64,000 nt of DNA from Pseudomonas asgharzadehiana (GCF_019139815.1 NZ_CP077079.1:1550001-1614000); one strand, 5' to 3'; counted from the stretch's first letter, positions 1-9,423 are shown. Notes: a model not told the origin generated them from the letters alone. Program-made: numbers and translations.

Positions 1-24
1 CCGTTTAGTGCATTGCGCAAGTTT

Positions 25-2616
25 TTACACCGCGCTTGCAGGCTCCACTGCGGCCGCCGGTTTGGGCAGCGACGACAGGAACGCCATGATCAACGCCGCC
101 ACATACGGCAGCGATTGCACCAGCAGCATCACCACCCAGAAGCGCATGTCATTGCTCGGCAGGCCCTGCACCAGGTAGATCCCCAGCGCCGCGCCCCACA
201 ACAGCAGCATGATGAACATCTCTTCGCGGGCTTCGGAAATAGCCACCCAGAAGCCGTGGTTATCCGCGTTTTTCGGTGTACGAAAGAACGGAATACTGCT
301 GGTGAAGAAGCCATACAGCACCGCCTTGGCGATGGTGTGGGACAACGCCAAGCCGGCCAGGGCCGCGCAGAACGCGTCCTTGAGGTTTACGCCTACCGCA
401 CGGCGGTACAGGAAGATGATCTTGCCCACCTTGAACACGAACAACGCCAGGGGCGGGATCGCGAAAATCAGCAGCGGCGGGTCGACCCGCGTCGGCACGA
501 TGATCATCGCCGCCGACCACAACAGCGCACCGACGGTAAAGAAGATGTTCATGCCATCCGCCACCCACGGCAACCAGCCCGCGAGGAAGTGGTAGCGCTG
601 GCCACGGGTCAGCTCGGTGTCCTTGCCGCGCAAGAGGCTGGCGGTGTGACGCTTGATGATTTGGATCGCGCCGTAGGCCCAGCGGAAACGCTGTTTCTTG
701 AAGTCGATAAAGGTGTCCGGCATCAGGCCTTTGCCGTAGCTGTCGTGGTAATACGCGGCCGACAGGCCTTTCTCGAATACGCGCAGGCCCAATTCGGCGT
801 CTTCACAGATGCACCAGTCGGCCCAGCCCAGTTCTTCGAGCACCGAACGACGGGTCATGGTCATGGTGCCGTGCTGGATGATCGCGTCGCGGTCGTTACG
901 GGTGACCATGCCGATATGGAAGAAGCCTTTGTATTCCGCGTAGCAGAGCTTCTTGAAGGTGCTTTCGTTCTGGTCGCGGTAATCCTGCGGCGACTGCACC
1001 ACGGCGATTTTCGGGTCGGCGAAGTGCGGCACCATGTGCTTGAGCCAGTTTGGCGACACGCAGTAGTCCGAGTCGATCACTGCGATCACTTCGGCATCCT
1101 TGGCCGTGTGCGGGATCAGGTAGTTCAGTGCGCCGCCCTTGAAACCGGCCAGCGGGGCGACGTGGAAGAACTTGAAGCGCGGGCCCAGGGTTTCGCAGTA
1201 GTCGCGCACCGGTTCCCAAACGGCAGGGTCCTTGGTGTTGTTGTCGATGATCAGGACTTCGTAGTCCGGGTAATCGAGGGCGGCCAGGGCATCGAGGGTC
1301 TGTTTGACCATTTCCGGCGGTTCGTTGTAGCACGGCACGTGGATCGACACTTTCGGGCGGTAGTGCGAATCCCCTTCAACCGGCAGGAATTCACGCCGAC
1401 GCTTGTGGGTCCACACCGCTTCGGCCAGTTCGTGGGCTTCGGTGAGCAGCACGATAAATACGCCCAGGGCGCCGAGCGCCAGGAGGATACCCACGGTGAC
1501 GCTGAACCAGGTGCTGTATTGCTGACTGTAGTCGTAGCCGATCCACACCAGCACCGAACCGCACAGGAACGCAATAAACGTCAGGAAGGTACGGCCACGT
1601 TGGCGCAGGGCCGAGCCGTCGATCATCAGCAACGTCAGGGACAGCAGCGCGAGCACCACCGAGCCGATGGCCAGCACGCGCCATTGCGGGATCGCGACCA
1701 CAGGCCCTTCAAAGTTGAATTTCTGCTGGCGCGCAGCGTTGAACACCCCCCAATAGGCGCCTGCCGAACCTTCGTCGCTGACTTTCCACGGCTGATCGAA
1801 GGCCTCGATCACGAAGTAGTTGTAGCCCTGGCGATTAAGCTTGTTCACCAGGGTGCGTAGGTAAATCGCCTGGTCTGCGGGGGACGTTTCGTTGCCACCG
1901 CGCATGCGTCCGTTACTCGGCCAGCCCACTTCCGACAGCAGCAACGGCTTTTTCGGGAACAGTTTCTTCAGGTCCTTGGCACGGTCAAGTACGTACTGGC
2001 CGGCCTTGTCCATCGGGATGAACTCCCAGAACGGCAGGATGTGCGCGGCGATCAGGTCGACGTGCTTGGCCAGTTGCGGGTTTTTTTCCCAGATGTGCCA
2101 TTGCTCGGAGGTGGTCACCGGTACTTTCACGGCGGCGCGCACGCGGTCCAGCAGCACGATCAGTGCCTCTGGGGTGATCTCTTCACGGAACAGCGCTTCG
2201 TTACCCACCACCACTCGTACGACGCTGCGCGAGGTGTTGGCGATCTCGATGGCGCGCTGGATCTCGCGTTCGTTGCGTTCCAGGTCCGGGCTGATCCAGA
2301 TCCCGAGGGTCACGCGCAGGCCGAACTCTTCCGCCAGCTTGGGGATGTCCCCCAGGGTGCCGTCGACCGAATAGGTGCGGATGTTGTCCGTCAGCTTGCT
2401 CATGATCGCAAGGTCCTGACGCATCTGCTCATCGGTGGGGTACTGGTTTTTCTGCGGGTACTGGCCTTGCTGGAACGGCGAGTAGGAAAACCCCGAGATC
2501 TGCTCAGGCCAGTTGGGAGCGGTGACCGGGCGGTTGATCAGCGCCCAGAAGCCGGTGAACAGCGCGGCAATTGCCAGCACCACCACCAGGTTGAGTCCAA
2601 ATTTACGCGATGCCAT
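25..2616 (-). CDS. ndvB: NdvB-type beta-1,3-glucan synthase (GH17-like domain + GT2)
   Basis: About 863 residues. The first 30 residues form a membrane anchor. Residues ~35-300 look like a GH17 glucanase fold, with the two acidic sites NEALF (~138) and LLLSEVGWP (~230). Two or more membrane segments follow, then a family-2 glycosyltransferase (HVPCYNEPPE, DSDYC, CEDAELG, QRFRWAYG), then C-terminal membrane helices. By family knowledge (NdvB, PA1163 in P. aeruginosa) it polymerises and cyclises periplasmic beta-glucans, which are linked to osmotic adaptation and biofilm antibiotic tolerance. I chose the ATG at 2616 (MASRKFG) because the upstream extension is Arg/Pro-rich and unlike the family. 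It is divergent from tcdA. The name is by similarity only. Confidence 0.85.
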   Translation of the reverse strand: MASRKFGLNLVVVLAIAALFTGFWALINRPVTAPNWPEQISGFSYSPFQQGQYPQKNQYPTDEQMRQDLAIMSKLTDNIRTYSVDGTLGDIPKLAEEFGLRVTLGIWISPDLERNEREIQRAIEIANTSRSVVRVVVGNEALFREEITPEALIVLLDRVRAAVKVPVTTSEQWHIWEKNPQLAKHVDLIAAHILPFWEFIPMDKAGQYVLDRAKDLKKLFPKKPLLLSEVGWPSNGRMRGGNETSPADQAIYLRTLVNKLNRQGYNYFVIEAFDQPWKVSDEGSAGAYWGVFNAARQQKFNFEGPVVAIPQWRVLAIGSVVLALLSLTLLMIDGSALRQRGRTFLTFIAFLCGSVLVWIGYDYSQQYSTWFSVTVGILLALGALGVFIVLLTEAHELAEAVWTHKRRREFLPVEGDSHYRPKVSIHVPCYNEPPEMVKQTLDALAALDYPDYEVLIIDNNTKDPAVWEPVRDYCETLGPRFKFFHVAPLAGFKGGALNYLIPHTAKDAEVIAVIDSDYCVSPNWLKHMVPHFADPKIAVVQSPQDYRDQNESTFKKLCYAEYKGFFHIGMVTRNDRDAIIQHGTMTMTRRSVLEELGWADWCICEDAELGLRVFEKGLSAAYYHDSYGKGLMPDTFIDFKKQRFRWAYGAIQIIKRHTASLLRGKDTELTRGQRYHFLAGWLPWVADGMNIFFTVGALLWSAAMIIVPTRVDPPLLIFAIPPLALFVFKVGKIIFLYRRAVGVNLKDAFCAALAGLALSHTIAKAVLYGFFTSSIPFFRTPKNADNHGFWVAISEAREEMFIMLLLWGAALGIYLVQGLPSNDMRFWVVMLLVQSLPYVAALIMAFLSSLPKPAAAVEPASAV

Positions 2617-2833
2617 GGTTATGTCGGGTTCCAAAAGGTGTGGAACGAAAAGAGGTGCCGGCCTGCGCCGAACGGCGCGCATCCTACACCGGCCTTTCCC
2701 CGAGCGTACAGCAGACAGAGAAAAGCCGGACGTTAGTCAGCGAAAGACCATCTAAGTTCTTTACTTGTAGCTTGTCGTTTCGAACTTGTCGCTGCGTAGT
2801 CCATAATGCGCGCCGGTTTTTGGGGTAATGGTC

Positions 2834-3643
2834 ATGAGTACAGAAGATCCGCGGTTTGCAGGCGTCGCCCGCTTGTATGGCATTGAAGGCCTGGAGCGCT
2901 TGAAAGCGGCCCACGTGGCGATCGTCGGTGTCGGCGGCGTAGGCTCCTGGGCAGCCGAGGCCATGGCCCGTTGCGGGGTGGGTGAAATTTCGCTGTTTGA
3001 CCTCGATGACGTCTGCGTGAGCAACAGCAACCGCCAGTTGCACGCGCTGGACAGCACCGTGGGCAAGCCCAAGGTCGAGGTGATGGCCGAGCGCCTGCGC
3101 GGCATCAACCCGGACTGCACGGTGCATGCGGTGGCGGATTTCGTGACCCGCGACACCATGGCCGAGTACATCACCCCAAACATCGATTGCGTGATCGACT
3201 GCATCGACGCCGTTAACGCTAAGGCCGCGCTGATTGCCTGGTGCAAGCGTCGCAAGATCCAGATCATCACCACCGGCGGCGCCGGCGGGCAAATCGACCC
3301 GACGCTGATCCAGGTGTGCGACCTGAACCGCACCTTCAACGACCCGCTGGCTTCGAAAGTGCGCTCTACGTTGCGCCGCGACTATGGTTTCTCCCGCACC
3401 GTGACCCGCCATTACAGCGTGCCGTGCGTGTTTTCCACCGAGCAACTGCGCTATCCCAAGCCGGACGGCAGTATCTGTCTGCAGAAGAGTTTTGTCGGCG
3501 ACGGGGTGAAGCTGGACTGCGCCGGGGGCTTTGGCGCGGTGATGATGGTCACTGCCACCTTCGGCATGGTGGCGGCCACCAAGGCGGTGGACAAGATTGT
3601 CGCCGGGGTGCGCCGGCCTTCAGAGCGGGTCAAGCCCGCCTGA
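2834..3643 (+). CDS. tcdA: tRNA threonylcarbamoyladenosine dehydratase TcdA (CsdL)
   Basis: A ThiF/E1-like enzyme of about 269 residues. The nucleotide-binding motif VGVGGVGSWAAEA is near the N-terminus, followed by DLDDVCVSNSNRQ and TTGGAGGQ, in the E. coli TcdA pattern. It uses ATP to cyclise t6A37 of tRNAs to ct6A. The adjacent convergent sufE/csdA-like pair fits the known Csd sulfur-relay partnership. An ATG at 2828 is also in frame, but the GGGG ribosome-binding sequence at 2822-2825 is only 2 bases from it and 8 from 2834, so 2834 is preferred. Only 3 bases separate its stop from that of the convergent sufE-like gene. Confidence 0.9.
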   Translation: MSTEDPRFAGVARLYGIEGLERLKAAHVAIVGVGGVGSWAAEAMARCGVGEISLFDLDDVCVSNSNRQLHALDSTVGKPKVEVMAERLRGINPDCTVHAVADFVTRDTMAEYITPNIDCVIDCIDAVNAKAALIAWCKRRKIQIITTGGAGGQIDPTLIQVCDLNRTFNDPLASKVRSTLRRDYGFSRTVTRHYSVPCVFSTEQLRYPKPDGSICLQKSFVGDGVKLDCAGGFGAVMMVTATFGMVAATKAVDKIVAGVRRPSERVKPA

Positions 3644-3646
3644 ATG

Positions 3647-4060
3647 TCAGTGTGGCGAGTGGCTGAGTTCGCGCATGCGCTGCAGGACGGCATTCAAGCC
3701 ATTGCTGCGCGACGGCGACAGTTGGCGTGAAAGCCCCAGTTGGTTGAACCAGTCAGGCAAATCCACCGCCTGCAACTCAGCCGCCGACAACCCATTAACC
3801 CGCGCCAGCAATAACGCCACCAGCCCCCGGATCATTCGCGCATCACTGCTGGCGGCAAACTGCCAATGGCCGTCGTGCAAGCGCCCTACCAACCACACCA
3901 GGCTTTCGCAGCCCTGCACCAGGTTGGCATCGACCTTCTCTTCATCGGCCAAGGCGGGCAGACGCTCGCCCCATTGCATCAGCAGGCGCGCACGTTGTTC
4001 CCAACTGCCGACTGACTGGAATGCCGCCAGCGCCGCGACTGCGTCGATTGGCACGCTCAT
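3647..4060 (-). CDS. SufE/CsdE-family sulfur acceptor
   Basis: 137 residues, the usual length for SufE-like proteins. The acceptor cysteine is visible at residue 51 in VQGCES, and a conserved RIxG-like stretch MIRGLVALLL follows. SufE proteins take persulfide sulfur from the active-site cysteine of a partner desulfurase and raise its activity. The start overlaps the stop of the upstream desulfurase gene (ATGA), so the two should be co-translated and work as a pair. CsdE is the better label than SufE because no suf scaffold genes are nearby and tcdA is next door; this is inference. Confidence 0.87.
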   Translation of the reverse strand: MSVPIDAVAALAAFQSVGSWEQRARLLMQWGERLPALADEEKVDANLVQGCESLVWLVGRLHDGHWQFAASSDARMIRGLVALLLARVNGLSAAELQAVDLPDWFNQLGLSRQLSPSRSNGLNAVLQRMRELSHSPH

Positions 4061-5262
4061 CGCAACATATCCAGCGCCTGGTCCAGTGCGTCAAAGAAGC
4101 GCTCCAAGTCGTCTGAATCGTTGTACAGCGCCAGGGATACACGGATCGCTCCTGACAAATGCAGCGCTTTGAACAGCGGCATTGCACAGTGATGGCCGGC
4201 ACGCACGGCGATGCCTTGTTCGGTCAGCAGGTGCGCAAGGTCGGCGTTATGCACGCCTTCTACCACAAAGCTGACCAACGCCACCTGCGGCGCGCCCAGC
4301 ACGTGCACGCCATTGCGCGCTTTCAAGCCGCGTAAGAGGTAGTCGTGCAGGGCGGCTTCGTGGGCCACGACGGCCTGCTGGTCCAGTGAACTCAGGTAAT
4401 CGAGGCTCGCGCCCAAGCCGATCACGCTGGCGATCGGCGGCGTGCCGGCTTCGAAGCCCAGCGGCGCGGGGCGAAAGCTCGCGCTGTGGTAGTCGGCCTG
4501 TTGCACCATCTCGCCGCCGAATTGCCAGTGACGCAGATGATGCAGGGCTTCGTTGCGGCCATACAGCACGCCGACGCCGTCGGGGCCGTAGAGCTTGTGG
4601 CTGGAAAACACATAAAAGTCGCAGCCCAGCGCCTGCACATCGTGGCGGCCATGGACGATACCCTGGGCCCCGTCGATCACGCTCAGGGCGCCGTGGGCCT
4701 TGACGCGCGCGAGCAGGGCTTCCAGCGGTTGCCAGGCGCCGAGTACGTTAGAGAGCTGGCTCACCGCCAGCAGGCGCGTACGTGGGCCGATCAGCTCGGC
4801 GGCGGCATGCAGGTCGATCACGCCGTCATCGCCCAGTGGCAACACCACCAGTTGCAGCGCGCGGCGTTTGGCCAGTTGCTGCCAGGGCAGCAGGTTGGCG
4901 TGGTGTTCCAGGGCGCTGATCACAATCTCATCGCCCGCATTGAATAAGTGCTCAAGGCCGTAAGCCAAGAGGTTCAGCGCAGAGGTCGCGCCGTGAGTAA
5001 ACACGATTTGCCCGGTGTCGCCTGCATTCAGCCACTGCGCAACCTTGCTGCGACTGTCCTCGAAGGCCTGGGTGGCATGAGCCCCAGGCAAATGCTGGGC
5101 ACGGTGCACATTGGCTGCGCCATTGGCGTAGTAATGGCTGATGGCATCCAGCAGGGCTTGGGGTTTTTGCGTGGTGGCGGCGTTATCCAGATAGGTCTGG
5201 TCTTGCCGTTGCAGGGTGGCGATGGCCGGGAAATCGGCGCGCCAGGGGGAGGGCACAAGCAT
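4057..5262 (-). CDS. csdA: Cysteine desulfurase, SufS/CsdA type
   Basis: About 401 residues, fold-type I PLP enzyme, group II desulfurase. LDNAATTQKP lies at the N-terminus, the PLP lysine is K223 in SSHKLYGP, and the catalytic cysteine is C359 in RAGHHCAMP. It converts cysteine to alanine and passes the sulfur to the SufE/CsdE partner encoded immediately downstream (4-base overlap). The ATG at 5262 (MLVPSPWRADFP) was chosen because the open frame upstream of it runs through the inverted repeat at 5282-5311. CsdA versus SufS cannot be settled from sequence alone. Confidence 0.88.
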   Translation of the reverse strand: MLVPSPWRADFPAIATLQRQDQTYLDNAATTQKPQALLDAISHYYANGAANVHRAQHLPGAHATQAFEDSRSKVAQWLNAGDTGQIVFTHGATSALNLLAYGLEHLFNAGDEIVISALEHHANLLPWQQLAKRRALQLVVLPLGDDGVIDLHAAAELIGPRTRLLAVSQLSNVLGAWQPLEALLARVKAHGALSVIDGAQGIVHGRHDVQALGCDFYVFSSHKLYGPDGVGVLYGRNEALHHLRHWQFGGEMVQQADYHSASFRPAPLGFEAGTPPIASVIGLGASLDYLSSLDQQAVVAHEAALHDYLLRGLKARNGVHVLGAPQVALVSFVVEGVHNADLAHLLTEQGIAVRAGHHCAMPLFKALHLSGAIRVSLALYNDSDDLERFFDALDQALDMLR

Positions 5263-5281
5263 GGTGGTCAAGACTCGTATA

Positions 5282-5311
5282 AACGGGCCGCCCCGGAAGG
5301 CGCGGCCCGTT
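5282..5311 (-). terminator. Hairpin between dapD and csdA
   Basis: A perfect 10-bp inverted repeat AACGGGCCGC/GCGGCCCGTT with a 10-base loop, lying 20 bases after the dapD stop. Only a short T-run follows in the dapD direction, so it may be a weak terminator or attenuator that lets some transcription into csdA-sufE. Confidence 0.55.
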
Positions 5312-5330
5312 AGTGGCATCGAGTGGCTGC

Positions 5331-6365
5331 TTAGTTGTGAGCGTGCAGCGCTTCGTTCAGTTCGATCGCCGATTTGTGGGTTTTGCACTCCACGGCACCG
5401 GTCTCGGAGTTACGGCGGAACAGCAGGTCCGGCTGGCCGGCCAGTTCGCGCGCCTTGACTACCTTGACCAGTTGGTTTTTCTCGTCGAGCAGTGCGACCT
5501 TGGTGCCGGCGGTGACGTACAGGCCCGACTCCACGGTGTTGCGGTCGCCCAACGGGATACCGATACCGGCGTTGGCGCCGATCAGGCAGCCTTCGCCAAC
5601 CTTGATCACGATGTTGCCGCCGCCCGACAGGGTGCCCATGGTGGAGCAACCGCCGCCCAGGTCCGAACCCTTGCCGACGAACACGCCGGCCGACACACGG
5701 CCCTCGATCATGCCCGGGCCTTCGGTGCCCGCGTTGAAATTGACGAAGCCTTCGTGCATCACGGTGGTGCCTTCGCCTACATAGGCACCCAGGCGCAGGC
5801 GGGCGGCATCAGCGATACGCACACCGGCCGGCACCACGTAGTCGGTCATTTTCGGGAATTTGTCCACCGAGAACACTTCCAGCAGGTCGCCACGCAGGCG
5901 CGCTTCGAGCTGGCGCTCGGCCAGTTCCGCGATGTCGATCGCGCCCTGGCTGGTCCAGGCCACGTTCGGCAACTGTGGGAACACACCGGCCAGGTTCAGG
6001 CCGTGAGGCTTGACCAGGCGATGGGACAGCAGGTGCAGTTTGAGGTAGGCCTCAGGGGTGGAGGTCAGCGCGGTGTCTTCGGCCAGCAGAGTGGCGACCA
6101 GCGGCGTGTGGCTTTCGGCCAGGCGGCTCAGCAGGGCCGCTTGGGCAGCATCGACGCCTTTAAGTGCGTCAGCCAGTTGCAGGGCCTGGGTCACGGTGAA
6201 GGTGATGGCCTGGTTGCCTTGGGTGTAACCGAGGATCGGTGCGATAGCCGCCACGATTTCAGCCGATGGGTTGAGCAACGGTTGTGCGTAAAACACTTCC
6301 AGCCAAGCACCTTGGCGGTTCTGAGTGCCGACGCCGAAGCCCAGGCTGAACAGGGAATTGGACAT
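5331..6365 (-). CDS. dapD: 2,3,4,5-tetrahydropyridine-2,6-dicarboxylate N-succinyltransferase
   Basis: 344 residues, matching the long pseudomonad/actinobacterial form of DapD rather than the ~274-residue E. coli form. Hexapeptide-repeat (left-handed beta-helix) sequence fills residues ~170-300, for example VPAGVRIADAARLRLGAY, GGGCSTMGTLSGGG and CLIGANAGIGIPLG. It succinylates the cyclic intermediate of the DAP/lysine pathway. dapC, the next enzyme, lies about 3 kb away on the same strand. The short ORF downstream of the window's arsC-like gene is probably in the same transcription unit. Confidence 0.95.
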   Translation of the reverse strand: MSNSLFSLGFGVGTQNRQGAWLEVFYAQPLLNPSAEIVAAIAPILGYTQGNQAITFTVTQALQLADALKGVDAAQAALLSRLAESHTPLVATLLAEDTALTSTPEAYLKLHLLSHRLVKPHGLNLAGVFPQLPNVAWTSQGAIDIAELAERQLEARLRGDLLEVFSVDKFPKMTDYVVPAGVRIADAARLRLGAYVGEGTTVMHEGFVNFNAGTEGPGMIEGRVSAGVFVGKGSDLGGGCSTMGTLSGGGNIVIKVGEGCLIGANAGIGIPLGDRNTVESGLYVTAGTKVALLDEKNQLVKVVKARELAGQPDLLFRRNSETGAVECKTHKSAIELNEALHAHN

Positions 6366-6397
6366 GCTGTTACCTCTACAAAAATGGAAGGGCTGGC

Positions 6398-6760
6398 CTA
6401 CTTGAGGGCCGCCGAATAACTTTCTGGCTTGAAGCCAATCAGGGTTCTGTCACCGAGATCGAGCACTGGGCGCTTGATCATCGAGGGTTGTGCGAGCATC
6501 AATTCAATGGCTTTCGACTGATCGAGATCGGCTTTGCGTTCGTCTTCGAGTTTGCGAAAGGTGGTGCCCGCACGGTTCAACACCACCTGCCAACCGTGCT
6601 CGTTGCACCATTGGGTCAAGTGTTCGCGGTCGATACCGGCCGTTTTGTAGTCGTGGAATTCATAGCTCACCGCGTGCTCATCGAGCCAGGTGCGCGCCTT
6701 TTTCATGGTGTCGCAGGCTTTGATGCCGAAAAGGTGCAAGGTTTTGCTTGAAGCGGTCAA
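6398..6760 (-). CDS. ArsC/Spx-family reductase-like protein (YffB type)
   Basis: 120 residues with a thioredoxin-like ArsC fold. Only one cysteine (KACDTMKKA, ~residue 16) sits at the active-site position. TFRKLEDERKADLD and PSMIKRPVLDLG are family motifs. The E. coli homologue YffB binds glutathione and has not been shown to reduce arsenate, so 'arsenate reductase' labels overstate the evidence. It is transcribed towards dapD with a 32-base gap. No ars genes are nearby. Confidence 0.8.
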   Translation of the reverse strand: MTASSKTLHLFGIKACDTMKKARTWLDEHAVSYEFHDYKTAGIDREHLTQWCNEHGWQVVLNRAGTTFRKLEDERKADLDQSKAIELMLAQPSMIKRPVLDLGDRTLIGFKPESYSAALK

Positions 6761-6972
6761 GGAATTGCCCCCTTTTGGACTGATGAAAACGAAAGGTTAC
6801 GGATTATGCCACGACCAGCGGCTTTGGGTGCCGATCGTCCTGCGCGCTGCGACTTTTGTGCAAAAGCCATCGCGTAGCCTGGGCGGGTACCATAGCCGGG
6901 AAATATGGCACTTCAACGGCTACGTGTTGCCTGATGTGTCGTAGTAAGTCGATTGTCCGGGAAATCCGCGTT

Positions 6973-8616
6973 ATGCAAACCGCCTACACCGTTCTTATCC
7001 TGCTGATGCTGGTCAGCGTTTCGCGTTTGGTGGGGCGTGTCATCCCGCTGCCGCTACCCCTGGTGCAAATTGCCGCCGGCGCCTTGCTGGCCTGGCCCAC
7101 GCTGGGGTTGCATGTGGCGCTGGACCCGGAGTTGTTTCTGTTTCTGTTCTTGCCGCCATTGCTGTTCTCCGACGGTTGGCGCATGCCCAAGCGCGAGTTG
7201 TGGCGCCTGCGCGGGCCGATCCTGACGTTGGCGGTGGGGCTGGTGCTGTTTACCGTGGTGGGTGCCGGTTACTTCATCCATTGGCTATTGCCTACCATCC
7301 CTTTACCGGTCGCCTTCGCCCTGGCGGCGGTTTTATCACCGACAGATGCCGTAGCGGTGTCGGCCATTTCCCAGAACCGTTTGCCCAAGCCGTTGATGCA
7401 TATGCTTCAGGGCGAGGCGCTGATGAATGACGCGTCGGGCCTGGTGACGTTCAAGTTCGCCCTGGCGGCGGCGTTGACTGGGGTGTTTTCCCTTGCCGAC
7501 GCCAGCCTGACCTTTGTATTGGTAGCGGTGGGCGGCCTGGCGGTTGGTGTAGCGCTGAGCTGGCTGGTCGGTCGTTTGCGAGCCTGGATGATCGCCCGTG
7601 GTTGGGATGATCCTGCGACCCATGTGGTGTTCATGTTGTTGCTGCCATTTGCCGCGTATGTATTGGCTGAGCGTCTGGGGGCCTCGGGGATTCTGTCGGC
7701 GGTGGCGGCGGGCATGATGCAAAGCTGGCTCGACCTGCTGCCACGCCAGACGAGCACGCGCCTGCTCAACCGCAGCGTGTGGGCGTTGTTGGAGTTTGCG
7801 TTCAATGGCTTGATCTTCTTGCTGCTGGGCCTGCAATTACCGGACATTATCAAGGCCGTGGTGAGCCATGAGTCGACGCTGTGGCCGGCGCTGCTCTATC
7901 GCGGCCTGGAGGTGCTGGGGATCTTCCTGGTGCTGGTGGTATTGCGTTTTATCTGGGTGCAGAGCATCTGGCGGTTGTCGGGGTTATTGCGTCGCCTGCG
8001 GGGGAAAAGCGAGCTGACATTGGTGCCCACTGCGCGATCCTGTTGGCTCTTGACGGTCGGCGGTGTGCGCGGTGCCGTGACCTTGGCGGGTGTGATGTCG
8101 GTGCCGTTGTTGCTGGCGCCGGGCAAAGACTTTCCCGAGCGCGATTTGCTGATTTTTATTGCCGCCGGCGTGATCCTGTTTTCGTTGGTCGCCGCCTGCA
8201 TCGCCTTGCCATTGTTACTGCGCGGCATCGAAAAGAGCCCCGACGAGAAGCGGCATAACGAAGTGCGTGAAGCCTGGAAAAAAACCGCCGTGGCCGCGAT
8301 TCATGCCCTTGAAGCTGAAGAGCCTGGCGAAAGTGAAACCCCGGACGCCGCCCAGGCCGCGCTGGCCGCCGAACTCAAGGCGCGGCTGATGTCGGAATAT
8401 CGCCATCAGTTGGACGTGTTCAACGACTCGGCCGAAGCCCAGGCGCTGGCGCGTCAGATGGATTTGCTGGAGCGAAAGTTGCGACTCAAGGCCCTGCGCG
8501 CGCAACGCTTGGAGCTTTACAGCCTGAGCCGTCATCACCAGATCGGTGATGACGTATTGCGCGAAGTGTTGGCGGATCTGGATATGAGCGAGGCGAATCT
8601 GGGCGTGATGAAATAG
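6973..8616 (+). CDS. Na+/H+ antiporter, CPA1 (NhaP/YjcE-like) family
   Basis: About 547 residues. Ten or more hydrophobic segments span ~1-415, with the ion-site motif SPTDAVAVSA and the later GGVRGAVTLAG. A charged cytoplasmic tail of about 130 residues follows (~420-547), rich in Ala/Glu/Leu/Arg. It exchanges cytoplasmic Na+ (or K+) for H+ across the inner membrane. The position matches PA3660 of P. aeruginosa, between the arsC-like gene and dapC. I chose the ATG at 6973 (MQTAYTVLILL) since the 39 upstream residues are cysteine-rich and not membrane-like. Confidence 0.87.
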   Translation: MQTAYTVLILLMLVSVSRLVGRVIPLPLPLVQIAAGALLAWPTLGLHVALDPELFLFLFLPPLLFSDGWRMPKRELWRLRGPILTLAVGLVLFTVVGAGYFIHWLLPTIPLPVAFALAAVLSPTDAVAVSAISQNRLPKPLMHMLQGEALMNDASGLVTFKFALAAALTGVFSLADASLTFVLVAVGGLAVGVALSWLVGRLRAWMIARGWDDPATHVVFMLLLPFAAYVLAERLGASGILSAVAAGMMQSWLDLLPRQTSTRLLNRSVWALLEFAFNGLIFLLLGLQLPDIIKAVVSHESTLWPALLYRGLEVLGIFLVLVVLRFIWVQSIWRLSGLLRRLRGKSELTLVPTARSCWLLTVGGVRGAVTLAGVMSVPLLLAPGKDFPERDLLIFIAAGVILFSLVAACIALPLLLRGIEKSPDEKRHNEVREAWKKTAVAAIHALEAEEPGESETPDAAQAALAAELKARLMSEYRHQLDVFNDSAEAQALARQMDLLERKLRLKALRAQRLELYSLSRHHQIGDDVLREVLADLDMSEANLGVMK

Positions 8617-8647
8617 CGGCCGGCAGGCTCTGCACGCCGTCAGGGGG

Positions 8648-9346
8648 TCAGCTGTACAGCCTGCGCGCGATGGCTTTGTCGCCGTCAGAAAGCCAGTGTT
8701 GGGTATCGACACCTTTGGCGTCGTGGGTTACGTAACCGGGGTACGCGTAGTGCATGACGGATCGACTGTCATAGCGTGTGACCTCCAACCGATCACCCAC
8801 CGGCAGTTCCAGGATCTGGCTATAGACCAGTTCTCTGGGGAAATGATCACTGGCGTAAGCCTTGTAGACCGCGGGTTTGTTCCAGTTGATCGTGTGCTCG
8901 GGGTTCTGGTGTTCGTGCAGCAGCCCCAGGGCATGTCCGAACTCGTGCAAAACAGTTGCGCGAAATGTCTTCGAGTCATCGTTGCGCTCCAAATGCAGCG
9001 TGGGCTCGTTCAGGGGGATGTTGCCCGCGTCGGTGCCGATCACGGACCAGTTTCCCTTCAGACTTTCGTCGTCGCAAATGCGGATATCACCCTCTCTGCT
9101 TCTGACGATGCGAAATTGCAGGGCCGGAGTGTTGTGGGCCCACTCCTGGATTGCATCTACCGCCAAGGCGGTGCTTTTTTGATCTTTCAAATCCAACGAA
9201 ACGGTAATAACGCCGGGAGGCCAGAGCTTGCGGTTATCGGCCAGGCCTCTTTTCACTCGCGAAGTGCCGGCAGAAGCTGGCGGTTCGTGGTCGATGGGCG
9301 ACAGGTTGGAAGGGAGGTTGACCGAGTGTTGGGATGTCAGACGCAT
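8648..9346 (-). CDS. Astacin-like (M12A) zinc metallopeptidase
   Basis: About 232 residues. The zinc site HEFGHALGLLHEH (H134, E135, H138, H144) and a Met-turn SVMHYAYP (M198) define a metzincin. LWPPGVITVSLD near residue 41 resembles the start of an astacin catalytic domain, so the protein is almost only a catalytic domain. No Sec/Tat signal peptide or lipobox is visible; the first ~35 residues are polar and could be a pro-segment. It lies convergent to the antiporter gene and downstream of dapC, in a place where related pseudomonads have no such gene as far as I know. Substrate and export route are unknown. Confidence 0.72.
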   Translation of the reverse strand: MRLTSQHSVNLPSNLSPIDHEPPASAGTSRVKRGLADNRKLWPPGVITVSLDLKDQKSTALAVDAIQEWAHNTPALQFRIVRSREGDIRICDDESLKGNWSVIGTDAGNIPLNEPTLHLERNDDSKTFRATVLHEFGHALGLLHEHQNPEHTINWNKPAVYKAYASDHFPRELVYSQILELPVGDRLEVTRYDSRSVMHYAYPGYVTHDAKGVDTQHWLSDGDKAIARRLYS

Positions 9347-9423
9347 GCGTTCTACTCTTGTGGTAATGCGCCGAGTAGTGGCAAGCGCGTGGCAGCTGGT
9401 TCCCTGTGCTATCGCGCCGGGCG

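Noticed and set aside
13-1860. 615-residue open frame on the plus strand
   Set aside because: It lies fully antisense to ndvB, is very rich in His/Arg/Gln, and has no recognisable motif. This is the usual third-position GC shadow in a GC-rich genome.
5313-6419. 368-residue open frame opposite dapD
   Set aside because: dapD is certain from its hexapeptide repeats; the antisense frame is Gln/His/Val-rich with no motif.
6398-6760. Arsenate resistance function for the ArsC-like gene
   Set aside because: It has only the single YffB-type cysteine and no ars neighbours, so an arsenate reductase role is not supported.
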